Below, piece by piece: positions 7,851 to 15,963 of a stretch of DNA of 53,500 bases; the first letter of the stretch is position 1; each line of letters opens with the position of its first letter. The stretch is from assembly GCF_013377085.1 (NCBI RefSeq), contig NZ_JACAAX010000047.1:1-53500 (forward strand), in the 5' to 3' direction. Source of the stretch: Rhodoplanes sp. (GTDB taxonomy: Bacteria > Pseudomonadota > Alphaproteobacteria > Rhizobiales > Xanthobacteraceae). The notes beneath the pieces were generated by a model. That model did not search any database and was not told the origin of the DNA. It was given only the letters and a program-made list of their open reading frames with translations. The translations under genes and the position numbers were made by a program.

Positions 7851-8747
7851 TCACGCGCGGCTGCGCAATGTGCGGCTGATGATGCGCAAGAGATCCTCGG
7901 CGGCCGGCGACAGCGGCAGGCCGCGCTTGACCACGACGCCGAGCGCCCGCGAGACGCTCGGATTGCGGAGCGACACGGTCGCGATGCCGGTCTTTCCGCT
8001 CGCCTCCACGGCGAGGCGCGGCACCACGGCGAGGCCGACGCCGGCACTCGCGAGGCTGATGGCGGTGGAGAGGTGCTGCACCTCGTATCGCCAGGTCAGC
8101 GCCTCGCGGCGGCTGCCGAGCGCGTCGTCCAGCAGAATGCGGTTGCCGGTCTGCGGGCTCACCCGGACCAGCTTCTGGCCCTCGAGATCCGACCAACTGA
8201 TGGCTTTCTTGCTCGCGAAGGCATGGTCGGCCTGGCAGACCAGCACGAAGGGCTCCTTGACGAGCTCGGTCACCTCCAGGTCCCAGCGATTGGCCGAGAC
8301 GATGGTGATGCCGAATTCGGCACGGCCCGACTGCACATGGTCGGCGATCTCGCTCACCGAGTTGTCGAAGACCTGCACGTCGAGATCCGGATACATGCGG
8401 GTGAACTCGAAGAGCACCCGCGGGATGTAGCGGATCGCGATCGTCGGCAGGCAGCCGATGGCGAGCCGCTCCTGCTGGGCGCGGCCCTGGCGGCGCAGAT
8501 CCTCGAACGAGCGCGTCGCCTCGTCGAGGATGCGACGCGCCTTGGGCAGCAGCTCCAGCCCGGCCGGCGTCAGCGCCACATGGCGCGTGGTGCGCGCCAA
8601 GAGCTTGACGCCGAGATCGTCCTCGAGCTTGCGCATGCGGTGGCTGAGCGCGGTCTGCGACAAGTTCAGATTGGCGGCGGCACGATGGAAGCTGCCACGC
8701 TCGGCGATGCCGAGAAACGCCTCCAACCCCAGGAAATCGATGCGCAC
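7851..8747 (-). CDS. LysR-family transcriptional regulator
   Basis: 298 residues. An N-terminal winged helix-turn-helix of LysR type (FLGIAERGSFHRAAANLNLS, then QTALSHRMRKLEDDLGVKLL, residues 9-49) is followed by a two-lobed effector domain beginning near residue 90 (QERLAIGCLPTIA). Size and architecture are normal. It lies immediately upstream of, and co-oriented with, the LigI gene instead of in the usual divergent arrangement, so it could be co-transcribed or drive the operon from the 244-bp gap. The expected effector is an aromatic-acid or PDC-type metabolite, by analogy with LigR-type regulators; that is inference from neighbours. Confidence 0.92.
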   Translation of the reverse strand: MRIDFLGLEAFLGIAERGSFHRAAANLNLSQTALSHRMRKLEDDLGVKLLARTTRHVALTPAGLELLPKARRILDEATRSFEDLRRQGRAQQERLAIGCLPTIAIRYIPRVLFEFTRMYPDLDVQVFDNSVSEIADHVQSGRAEFGITIVSANRWDLEVTELVKEPFVLVCQADHAFASKKAISWSDLEGQKLVRVSPQTGNRILLDDALGSRREALTWRYEVQHLSTAISLASAGVGLAVVPRLAVEASGKTGIATVSLRNPSVSRALGVVVKRGLPLSPAAEDLLRIISRTLRSRA

Positions 8748-8997
8748 GGCGGCTCCTCGACGACGACCTCCCGCAGTCTACCGCAGGCCGACGGTCGGCG
8801 GATACGGACTCGGCGAGACCATCCGATCTGTTCGGCTCGCCGCCGGCCGGCACGTTCCGAACAATTTTAACGATCCGCCTCACCGCCGCTTCAGCCTGCC
8901 GGCGAAAACGGCGCAGCGGCGCAGCGTCCCTTGCCGGTCCGGTGACACGTCGGCCCGCATCCTCGCACCCGATCGTGATGTTGCGGGGAGGCGGATC

Positions 8998-9357
8998 ATG
9001 GCGCGAGGCGCGCTGTTGCGGCGGCCGGATCGGGACGACGCGGGATACACCCTGTCGGTGCGGGCCGACGGGACCTCGCCGTCACGCAGGACGCTTCTGG
9101 TCGCCGCCTGGGACGGCGAGACCGGCGCGCTGCTCGGCCGCTGCGAGATCACGGCCTCCGCCGGCAGCCCCCTGCCCCTGTCACCGGCCGACCTGCTCGA
9201 CCGGATGGGCGGTCATTATCGTCTCGAAGCCGTGCGGGTCGACCACGCGCTGGCGCGTCTCTCGGCCGTGACCCGGCGGGTCGCCCGCGCCTGCGCGCGG
9301 CGCCGCCGGTCGGCACGACTCTGGCGCCGCTCCGGCGCGACGGTGCTGCCCTCCTGA
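8998..9357 (+). CDS. Small hypothetical protein with Arg-rich C terminus
   Basis: 119 residues starting at an ATG preceded by GGGGAGGCGG, a strong ribosome site, which is the main reason to accept it. The sequence opens MARGALLRRPDRDDAGYTLS, has a beta-like middle (TLLVAAWDGETGALLGRCEI) and ends in a very basic stretch (RRVARACARRRRSARLWRRS). I recognise no domain and see no signal peptide or membrane segment. It is convergent with napC and stands alone. It could bind nucleic acid or an acidic partner, but that is only a remark on composition. Confidence 0.55.
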   Translation: MARGALLRRPDRDDAGYTLSVRADGTSPSRRTLLVAAWDGETGALLGRCEITASAGSPLPLSPADLLDRMGGHYRLEAVRVDHALARLSAVTRRVARACARRRRSARLWRRSGATVLPS

Positions 9358-9394
9358 GGCTCGACCGCACCGTCCGCCCAGACCACCTGTCCCG

Positions 9395-10123
9395 TCAGCG
9401 CGCTGCGGCGACCCCGCCCGCCGGCGTCGCCGGCGCTGGCGCACTGCTCTGCGACAGCTCGTGCCACAGCTTGTCGGCCGCCTCCTGGGCGCCGGGCGGC
9501 AGCCGGTGGGCGATACCGCGGTGGCAATCGATGCAGGTGTTGGCGTTCCGTACCGCTTCCTGGTGCTTCTCGGCCGACCGCTTCTCCTGCACGGACCAGT
9601 CCATGTGGATGAAGTCGTGGCAGTTGCGGCACTCGCGGCTGTCCGTGGTCTTCATGGTGCGCCAGACATTGGTGGCGAGCTGGATACGCTTGGCGTTGAA
9701 CTTCTCCGGCGTGTCGACGGTGCCCAGGATGTGCTGCAGCAGGTCGTTGGAGGCCTGCACCTTACGGATCATCTTGTGAGTCCAGTCCTTCGGCACGTGG
9801 CAGTCGGTGCACACCGCGCGCACGCCGGTGCGGTTGGTGTAGTGCACGGTCTGACGATACTCGCGGAAGACGTTCGCCTCCATCTCGTGGCACGAGATGC
9901 AGAACGCTTCGGTGTTGGTGGCCTCGACGACGGTGTGGAAGCCGCCCCAGAAGGCGATTCCGCCGAAGAACCCGATGATCAGCAGGGCGCCGAGCGACAG
10001 CGTTCCGGAGGGGCTCCAGAACCAGCGCCACAGGCGGCGCAGCCGGCCCGGCGCCTTGGCGGGCGCGCCCGCGGGCGTCGCATCGGGCGTCGCCGGGGTC
10101 GGGGTCGTGGAGTTGTCGTTCAT
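9395..10123 (-). CDS. napC: NapC, membrane-anchored tetrahaem cytochrome c quinol dehydrogenase
   Basis: 242 residues. NapC oxidises membrane quinol and passes electrons to periplasmic NapB/NapA. One N-terminal transmembrane anchor (GTLSLGALLIIGFFGGIAFW) precedes four CxxCH haem motifs (CISCH, CTDCH, CRNCH, CIDCH), the NapC/NirT pattern, together with the ATNTEAFCISCHEM signature and the HMDW/HRGIAHRLP region. Two low-complexity tails rich in Pro and Ala (residues 5-25 and the last 15) are unusual additions. It is the last gene of the nap operon, 68 bp after napB. Confidence 0.95.
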   Translation of the reverse strand: MNDNSTTPTPATPDATPAGAPAKAPGRLRRLWRWFWSPSGTLSLGALLIIGFFGGIAFWGGFHTVVEATNTEAFCISCHEMEANVFREYRQTVHYTNRTGVRAVCTDCHVPKDWTHKMIRKVQASNDLLQHILGTVDTPEKFNAKRIQLATNVWRTMKTTDSRECRNCHDFIHMDWSVQEKRSAEKHQEAVRNANTCIDCHRGIAHRLPPGAQEAADKLWHELSQSSAPAPATPAGGVAAAR

Positions 10124-10191
10124 CGTGCCGATCCTTCTTCTGCGCCGGGCCGGCTGCGCTTTTCACGCGCCGCAGCACCGGCGCGGCGGCG

Positions 10192-10668
10192 TCACTTCAC
10201 CTCGGTGGCGTTGCGGAACGTGTTCTGCACGAGCGGCTTGGCGTCGAGCTGCGGCACGTGGCATTGGGTGCAGAAGAACCGCGTGCCGGAGATCTTGTCG
10301 AGCCGGTTGCCCTCGCGGTCGTTGTAGTGAGTCTCGGAGACCTTCGGCGCTCCGGCCTTGATGTTGGCGGGCCAGTCATGACAGGTCATGCACTGGTTGA
10401 AGTCCTTGGTGACCTGATAGGTCTCGATCCGGTGCGGGATCAGCGGCGGCTGCTGGCGATAGGCGCGCCCGAACATGCCGTCGGCCGGCGTGTCCTGCTT
10501 CATCACCGGCGGCGCCGCTCCGGTCTCCTCCAGCGCGACGTCGCCGCGCAGGCTCTTCACCGCAGTGCGCTCCTGGGCGAGACCGGGCCCGGTCAGCGCG
10601 AGCGCGACGGCGACGAGCGCAAATGCGAGTGCGGCGAGCGCGGCTCCAATACGCGTCCTGTCGGCCAT
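10192..10668 (-). CDS. napB: NapB, dihaem cytochrome c subunit of periplasmic nitrate reductase
   Basis: 158 residues with an N-terminal signal sequence (ALAALAFALVAVALALTG, cleavage near LAQ-E). Two haem motifs, CMTCH and CTQCH, are spaced as in NapB, preceded by PPLIPHRIETYQVTKDFNQC and followed by HVPQLDAKPLVQNTF, both diagnostic. NapB relays electrons from NapC to NapA. The ATG at 10668 has GGAGGG six bases before it; an in-frame ATG directly upstream (10671) and another at 10698 are alternatives. It sits 34 bp after napH. Confidence 0.95.
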   Translation of the reverse strand: MADRTRIGAALAALAFALVAVALALTGPGLAQERTAVKSLRGDVALEETGAAPPVMKQDTPADGMFGRAYRQQPPLIPHRIETYQVTKDFNQCMTCHDWPANIKAGAPKVSETHYNDREGNRLDKISGTRFFCTQCHVPQLDAKPLVQNTFRNATEVK

Positions 10669-10702
10669 CATTGCCCTCCATCGGCGATACGGTGTCATCG
10701 GT

Positions 10703-11626
10703 TCAAGCCTTCTCCAGCGCGGCCGGCTCGGATTGGCCGGCGGCGGGGCGCGCGGGCGACGGAGCCGCCGCATCCACGCGCGTGTCGAAACGGTGTGCGA
10801 GCCCAAAGACGCGCTCGGGACAGACGTCGATGCAGCGCCCGCACACGGTGCAGTCGCCCGACATGATCACCGGGCCGCCGCCGGCCCGCGCCCGCAGGGC
10901 CGGCGCGATCACATGCGGCTCGGGGCAGACGGCGAAGCAGTCGAGGCAATCGTCACAGCGCTCCCGCCCGCGGGCCGAAACCCGCAGCAGCGTCGCCTTG
11001 CCGATCAGGCCGTAGGCGGTGCCGACCGGGCAGAGATGGCCGCACCAACCGTCACGGGCGACCACGAGATCGAAGGCGAACACCGCGACCACCACGACGA
11101 GACCGGCGAAGGTGCCGAACAGCGCGGCGCGATAGAGCAGCGTGATCGGATTGATCAGCTCGAACGCGACCGTGCCGGTCGCGGCTGCCGCGGTCAGGAC
11201 CGCGAGCGCCACCAGCCAGCGGGTCTCGCGCCGCATCGCCCAGCCTTTCTCCACGCCGAGCCTCCGCCGCAGCCAGGCGGCCAGATCGGTGACCGGGTTG
11301 ATCGGGCAGACCCAGGCGCAATAGCTGCGGCCGCCGAAGACGAGATAGAACGCCACCACGATGCCGAGGCCGGTGAACGTCGTCATCTCGGGCCAGTGGC
11401 GGGCGACCAGCGTCTGCGCCACCACGAACGGATCGGTGAGCGGCATCACCTCGAGCGTCAGGCTGGCGGCGAGCGTGCCCTTGACGATCCACACGCCGAG
11501 CAGCGGGCCGGCGAGGAACAGCGCCAGCACGCCGAGCTGACTGAGGCGACGCAGGATCAGGTACCGATGCGCGGACCAGAAGCCGTGCTCGGCCCAGGCG
11601 GCGCGTCCGGGGATGCGGGCCGTCAT
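10703..11626 (-). CDS. napH: NapH, polytopic membrane quinol dehydrogenase/ferredoxin-type subunit
   Basis: 307 residues with four predicted transmembrane segments. The motifs CAWVCPINP and CGHLCPVG face the cytoplasm in NapH/NosR proteins, and a C-terminal region carries two [4Fe-4S] clusters ([14 protein letters not shown] and [13 protein letters not shown]). NapH works with NapG to move electrons from menaquinol or ubiquinol toward NapC/NapB. The start overlaps the napG stop by four bases (ATGA), so the two are translationally coupled. The C terminus has a Pro/Ala-rich tail. Confidence 0.95.
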   Translation of the reverse strand: MTARIPGRAAWAEHGFWSAHRYLILRRLSQLGVLALFLAGPLLGVWIVKGTLAASLTLEVMPLTDPFVVAQTLVARHWPEMTTFTGLGIVVAFYLVFGGRSYCAWVCPINPVTDLAAWLRRRLGVEKGWAMRRETRWLVALAVLTAAAATGTVAFELINPITLLYRAALFGTFAGLVVVVAVFAFDLVVARDGWCGHLCPVGTAYGLIGKATLLRVSARGRERCDDCLDCFAVCPEPHVIAPALRARAGGGPVIMSGDCTVCGRCIDVCPERVFGLAHRFDTRVDAAAPSPARPAAGQSEPAALEKA

Positions 11627-12378
11627 GGCTTCAGCTCCGGCAGCCGGTCGGGCAGATCGATGATCCCGGGCACCAGCTCGCGGCCGGCCTTGCTCTTCTC
11701 CTCCCAGCCGCGGCGGTAGTGGACGTCCTGGTGGCCGACGGCGAGCGCCACGGGCAGCACCTTGATCGCCGCCTCGGTGAGCACGCAGGACTTCTCGCAT
11801 TTGCCGCAGCCCGTGCAGGCGTCGGGGTGGACGACGGGCTCGAACACGGCATGCTTGCCGGTGCGGCGATTGTGGGTCTGGTCGAGCGTGATCGCCTTGT
11901 CGATCGCCGGGCAGACCCGGTAGCAGACGTCGCAGCGCAATCCCTGCAGATTGAGGCAGGTGTCACGCGACACGATCACGGCGACGCCCATGCGCGACAG
12001 CGAGATGTCGGTCAGACCTTTGTCGAGCGCGCCGGTCGGGCAGGCCTTTACGCACGGGATGTCGTCGCACATCTCGCACGGGATTTTTCGCGCCCGGAAA
12101 TAGGGCGTGCCGCCGGCCGCGCCCGCCGCCAGATCGGCCAGCTTCAGCGTGTCGTAGGGGCAGGCCCGCACGCACAATCCACAACGCACGCAGGCCGACA
12201 GGAACTTGTCTTCCGGCAAGGCGCCGGGCGGACGCAGTGCGTCGGCGGGCAGCGACCGCGACTGCGCCGAGAACAGCGCAAGCCCGAGCCCGCAGGCGCC
12301 CGCGCCTACCGCCGTGCGCAGGGTGCCCTGCACGAAGCGGCGGCGGGTCGGAGCCTTCTTGTCGGTCTCGGTCGCCAT
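11623..12378 (-). CDS. napG: NapG, exported ferredoxin-type [4Fe-4S] protein
   Basis: 251 residues. A twin-arginine leader ([20 protein letters not shown], about residues 11-30) directs export of the folded iron-sulfur protein. Four cysteine clusters follow: [43 protein letters not shown] and [12 protein letters not shown], i.e. four [4Fe-4S] centres as in E. coli NapG. It partners the membrane protein NapH, whose gene overlaps its stop. The napA gene ends 34 bp upstream of its... start side in the same transcript order A-G-H-B-C. Confidence 0.95.
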   Translation of the reverse strand: MATETDKKAPTRRRFVQGTLRTAVGAGACGLGLALFSAQSRSLPADALRPPGALPEDKFLSACVRCGLCVRACPYDTLKLADLAAGAAGGTPYFRARKIPCEMCDDIPCVKACPTGALDKGLTDISLSRMGVAVIVSRDTCLNLQGLRCDVCYRVCPAIDKAITLDQTHNRRTGKHAVFEPVVHPDACTGCGKCEKSCVLTEAAIKVLPVALAVGHQDVHYRRGWEEKSKAGRELVPGIIDLPDRLPELKP

Positions 12379-12412
12379 GGGCTTGCTCGCTCGATGCCGT
12401 GCGCGCGCCGGA

Positions 12413-14932
12413 TCAGATCGGCACCACCTTGCAGGCCGCCTTCTTGAAGTCGGTCTCCTTGGAGATCGGACAGGTGGCGTCGAGCGTCAGCTTGTTGACG
12501 AGCTGCGCCTCGTCGAAGAACGGGATGAAGACGAGGCCGACCGGCATCTTGTTGCGGCCGCGGGTCTCCACCCGGGTCAACACCTCGCCGCGCCGCGTGA
12601 TCACCTTGACGGACTGGCCGCGGCGCAGACCACGCTGCTGCGCGTCGTCCGGATGCATGAAGAGCTGCGCGGTCGGATACGAGCGATGCAGCTCGGGCAC
12701 GCGCCGCGTCATCGAGCCGGAGTGCCAGTGCTCCAGCACGCGGCCGGTGCACAGCCACATGTCGTAGTCCTTGTCCGGGCTCTCGGCCGCCGGCTCGTAG
12801 GGGCAGAAGATGATGCGCGCCCGGCCGTCCGGCTTGCCGTAGAACTTCACGCCCTCACCGGCCTTCACATACGGGTCGTAGCCTTCGCGGAAACGCCAGA
12901 GCGTCTCCTTGCCGTCGACCACCGGCCAGCGCAGCCCGCGTGCCTTGTGATAGAGCTCGAAGGGCCCGAGGTCGTGGCCGTGGCCGCGGCCGAAGGCGGC
13001 GTATTCCTCGAACAGGCCCTTCTGCAGGTAGAAGCCGAACGCGTTGGACTCGTCGTTGTCGAAGTCCTGCTGCAGCTCGGCGAGCGGGAACTTGTTCACG
13101 GCGCCGTTGGCATAGAGCACGTCGTAGAGCGTCTTGCCGCGAACCTCCGGCTTCTTGGCGATCAGCTCCTCGGGCCACACCTCCTCGACCTTGAAGTATT
13201 TCGAGAACTCGACGACCTGCCAGAGATCGGAGCGGGCCTCGCCCGGCGGCTTCACCTGCTGACGCCAGAACTGGCTGCGCCGCTCGGCGTTGCCGTAGGC
13301 GCCTTCCTTCTCCATCCACATCGCGGTCGGCAGTATCAGGTCGGCCGCCATCGCCGTCACGGTCGGATACGGGTCCGACACCACGATGAAGTTGTCGGGG
13401 TTGCGGTAACCGGGCAGTCCCTCGCCGTTCATGTTCGGCGCGGTCTGCATGTTGTTGGTGCACTGGACCCAGTAGGCGTTGAGCTTGCCGTCCTTGAGCA
13501 TCCGGTGCTGCACCACGGCGTGGTAGCCGATGTTGCCCGGCAGCGTGCCTTCGGGCAGTTGCCAGATCTTCTCGGAGAAGGCCCGGTGCTGCGGATTGGT
13601 GACCACGAGATCGGCCGGCAGGCGATGGGCAAAAGTGCCGACCTCGCGGGCCGTGCCGCAGGCCGAGGGCTGGCCGGTGAGCGAGAACGGGCCGTTGCCG
13701 GGCTCGGAGATTTTTCCGGTGAGCAGGTGGATGTTGTAGGCGAGATTGTTCACCCAGGTGCCGCGGGCGTGCTGGTTGAAGCCCATGGTCCAGTAGGAGA
13801 CGATCTTCTTCTTGGGATCGGCGTAGAGCTTCGCCATCCGCAGGAGCTTCTCGGGCTCGACGCCGGAGAGCTTCGCCGTGTAGTCGAGCGTGTATTTGGC
13901 GACCTGCTCCTTGTACTGGTCGAAGGTGATGTCGCGCATGCCGGCCGGATCGAGGGCGCCGCCCTGGCCGGCCTTGTGCGAGGCGTTCTTCGCTGCGACC
14001 TCCAGCGGATGGGTCGGCCGCAGCCCGTAACCGATGTCCTCGACCGTGTGGGCGAAGGCGACGTGCTTTTTCACGAAGTCCTCGTTCACGGCGCCGTTCT
14101 GGATGATGTAGTTGGCGATGTAGTTGAGGATCGCGAGATCCGTCTGCGGCACGAAGATCATGCCGTTGTCGGCGAGCTCGAAGCTGCGGTGCTCGAAGGT
14201 CGAGAGCACGTGCACCTCGCAGCCCTCGTGGGTCAGCCGCCGGTCGGTGAGCCGCGACCACAGGATCGGGTGCATCTCCGCCATGTTGGCGCCCCACAGC
14301 ACGAAGGCGTCGGCGTGCTCGACGTCGTCGTAGCAGCCCATCGGCTCGTCGATGCCGAAGGTGCGCATGAAGCCGGCAACCGCCGAGGCCATGCAGTGGC
14401 GCGCATTGGGATCGAGATTGTTGGAGCGGAACCCCGCCTTGTAGAGCTTCGCCGCGGCGTAGCCCTCCCAGATGGTCCACTGGCCGGAGCCGAACATGCC
14501 GACCGCCGAGGGGCCGCTCTTCTTCAGCGCAGCCTTCCACTTCTCGGCCATGATCTCGAAGGCCTGCGACCAGGTGATCGGGGTGAAGTCGCCGGTCTTG
14601 TCGAACTTGCCGTTCTTCATGCGCAGCAGCGGCCGCGTCAGGCGGTCCTCGCCGTACATGATCTTCGAGAGGAAATAACCCTTGATGCAGTTGAGGCCGC
14701 GGTTGACCGGCGCATCCGGATCGCCCTGGGTCGCCACCACCTTGCCGCCCTTGACGCCGACCAGCACGCCGCAGCCGGTGCCGCAGAAGCGGCAGACGCC
14801 CTTGTCCCAGCGGATGCCGTCGGGCCGCGTCACCTGGGCCTCGGCGGTTTCTGGAAGCGTCACGCCGGCGGCCGCCGCGGTGGCCGCCACGGCGGCCAGC
14901 TTCATGGTGTCGCGTCGCGTCTGCTCGGACAT
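12413..14932 (-). CDS. napA: NapA, catalytic molybdopterin subunit of periplasmic nitrate reductase
   Basis: 839 residues. NapA reduces nitrate to nitrite in the periplasm with a bis-MGD molybdenum centre. A Tat leader ([19 protein letters not shown], Arg6-Arg7) is followed by the [4Fe-4S] ligands Cys47, Cys50, Cys54 and Cys82 and by Cys180 in [10 protein letters not shown], the molybdenum ligand. Length and motif spacing are normal for NapA. The ATG at 14932 is preferred; a TTG nine bases upstream is in frame and overlaps the napD stop. NapD, encoded just before, is expected to bind the Tat leader. Confidence 0.97.
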   Translation of the reverse strand: MSEQTRRDTMKLAAVAATAAAAGVTLPETAEAQVTRPDGIRWDKGVCRFCGTGCGVLVGVKGGKVVATQGDPDAPVNRGLNCIKGYFLSKIMYGEDRLTRPLLRMKNGKFDKTGDFTPITWSQAFEIMAEKWKAALKKSGPSAVGMFGSGQWTIWEGYAAAKLYKAGFRSNNLDPNARHCMASAVAGFMRTFGIDEPMGCYDDVEHADAFVLWGANMAEMHPILWSRLTDRRLTHEGCEVHVLSTFEHRSFELADNGMIFVPQTDLAILNYIANYIIQNGAVNEDFVKKHVAFAHTVEDIGYGLRPTHPLEVAAKNASHKAGQGGALDPAGMRDITFDQYKEQVAKYTLDYTAKLSGVEPEKLLRMAKLYADPKKKIVSYWTMGFNQHARGTWVNNLAYNIHLLTGKISEPGNGPFSLTGQPSACGTAREVGTFAHRLPADLVVTNPQHRAFSEKIWQLPEGTLPGNIGYHAVVQHRMLKDGKLNAYWVQCTNNMQTAPNMNGEGLPGYRNPDNFIVVSDPYPTVTAMAADLILPTAMWMEKEGAYGNAERRSQFWRQQVKPPGEARSDLWQVVEFSKYFKVEEVWPEELIAKKPEVRGKTLYDVLYANGAVNKFPLAELQQDFDNDESNAFGFYLQKGLFEEYAAFGRGHGHDLGPFELYHKARGLRWPVVDGKETLWRFREGYDPYVKAGEGVKFYGKPDGRARIIFCPYEPAAESPDKDYDMWLCTGRVLEHWHSGSMTRRVPELHRSYPTAQLFMHPDDAQQRGLRRGQSVKVITRRGEVLTRVETRGRNKMPVGLVFIPFFDEAQLVNKLTLDATCPISKETDFKKAACKVVPI

Positions 14933-14937
14933 TGCCT

Positions 14938-15204
14938 TCAAGCCTCCATGACGGGCGGAGCGGCAGAGCCGCGGTCCGGATCGAAACCGTGATAGACGAG
15001 CGCCGCGGCGACGACGCCGGGCAGCCGGTGAATCGCCGCGAGCCCGTCGATGGCGGTCGCGTGCGCCGTGTCCTCGAGCGTGACGATCAGCCGGCCGCCC
15101 TCGGCGGTGCCGTGCAGCTCGCTGCCCGGAATGTCCTCGAGCGCCCGCGCGACCTCGTCGGCGCGGGCCGGGACGGCATGGACGAGAACGCCGCAGACGT
15201 TCAT
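14938..15204 (-). CDS. napD: NapD, chaperone for the NapA Tat signal peptide
   Basis: 88 residues with the ferredoxin-like NapD fold: [20 protein letters not shown], then [18 protein letters not shown] and [14 protein letters not shown], all characteristic. NapD binds the NapA twin-arginine leader and prevents premature export. Its start overlaps the stop of the preceding NapF-position gene by four bases, and its stop is five bases before napA. Confidence 0.93.
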   Translation of the reverse strand: MNVCGVLVHAVPARADEVARALEDIPGSELHGTAEGGRLIVTLEDTAHATAIDGLAAIHRLPGVVAAALVYHGFDPDRGSAAPPVMEA

Positions 15205-15548
15205 GACACCGCCTCCGGACCGGGATGCATGCGCGCGGTGCTGGCGCCGACCACGCTCGCGGTCAGCACGCCGGGAACGGCCGCGAGCGCGGCGAGCGCC
15301 CCCGCCACCGCATCGGCCGATACCTCGGTGGTCAGCCGGCCGGGCGGATCGCAGGTCAGCAGTCGGACGCCGGCGATCGCCGCGATCGCATCGGCGACGC
15401 TGTCGAGGCGGGCCGGCGCGGCCTGCACCAGGACCCGGGCCGTGGCGATCGTGGCAGGCCGCGTGCCGGCGGCCTCACCCTGCCATCCCCCGCCGAGGAA
15501 TCGGCGGCGGTCCAGCCCGAACGGGGCGGCTGTCGGCAAATCGGACAT
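15201..15548 (-). CDS. NapD-like protein with a NapF-like leader, at the napF position
   Basis: 115 residues. The first 25 residues ([13 protein letters not shown], Arg14-Arg16) look like the start of NapF, but no ferredoxin cysteines follow; only one Cys is present, whereas NapF needs several CxxCxxCxxxC clusters. Residues about 35-108 instead read as a second NapD-type domain: [52 protein letters not shown]. The gene occupies the slot that napF has in the E. coli order F-D-A-G-H-B-C. An ATG at 15677 would add 43 residues; the shorter start, with GAGG ten bases ahead, places the leader at the N terminus. Its job may be NapA maturation, by inference. Confidence 0.7.
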   Translation of the reverse strand: MSDLPTAAPFGLDRRRFLGGGWQGEAAGTRPATIATARVLVQAAPARLDSVADAIAAIAGVRLLTCDPPGRLTTEVSADAVAGALAALAAVPGVLTASVVGASTARMHPGPEAVS

Positions 15549-15963
15549 GCGGTGCAACCTCGACCTGGCGGAGAGCGGGGAGAGGAGCGAGACGTGAGGG
15601 ACCTCGGAGGGACGACCTGTAAGCTGGCGCGGGAATAAGCGAAACGATAGACTTATTCCTTGTTCCAGGTCAGTCATCTTTCCGATTCGAATTCATTGCC
15701 TATTTTTTGCGCTGCACAATGATTATTTTATAAGCATATCAATTGCATGATCGAGCCGTCCGGGCCGCGCTTCGGCACCGCGTCTCCGCGCCCGGACACT
15801 ATCGAAGTACCGCTGGATTCGTGATGATCCTGATGCGGCCAAACGCCGCTTTCGCCGCGACACGAACCTGGTCGCGACCGGCGCATGGTCCGTCGGTCGG
15901 CATCGCGGGCGGGGGGCTCCCACAATCCTCGAACGATCGAGGACCGATCTCGTCGATCCCGGC
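15549..15963 (-). promoter_or_regulatory. Intergenic region with probable nap promoter
   Basis: 415 bp between the first nap-operon gene and the end of the GH13 gene, containing no convincing gene. A strikingly AT-rich patch at about 15695-15745 lies upstream of the nap genes on their strand and is the likely promoter area. Only a half-site of an FNR-type box (ATCAA at 15738-15742) is visible, so oxygen control cannot be claimed. The part near 15750-15960 is ordinary GC-rich sequence. Confidence 0.35.

Noticed and set aside
12206-14992. Open frame of about 928 codons opposite napA
   Set aside because: Shadow of napA; no ribosome site and biased composition.
15695-15760. Possible FNR box upstream of the nap operon
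   Set aside because: Only one half-site (ATCAA) is present; the other half (TATAA) does not match TTGAT.
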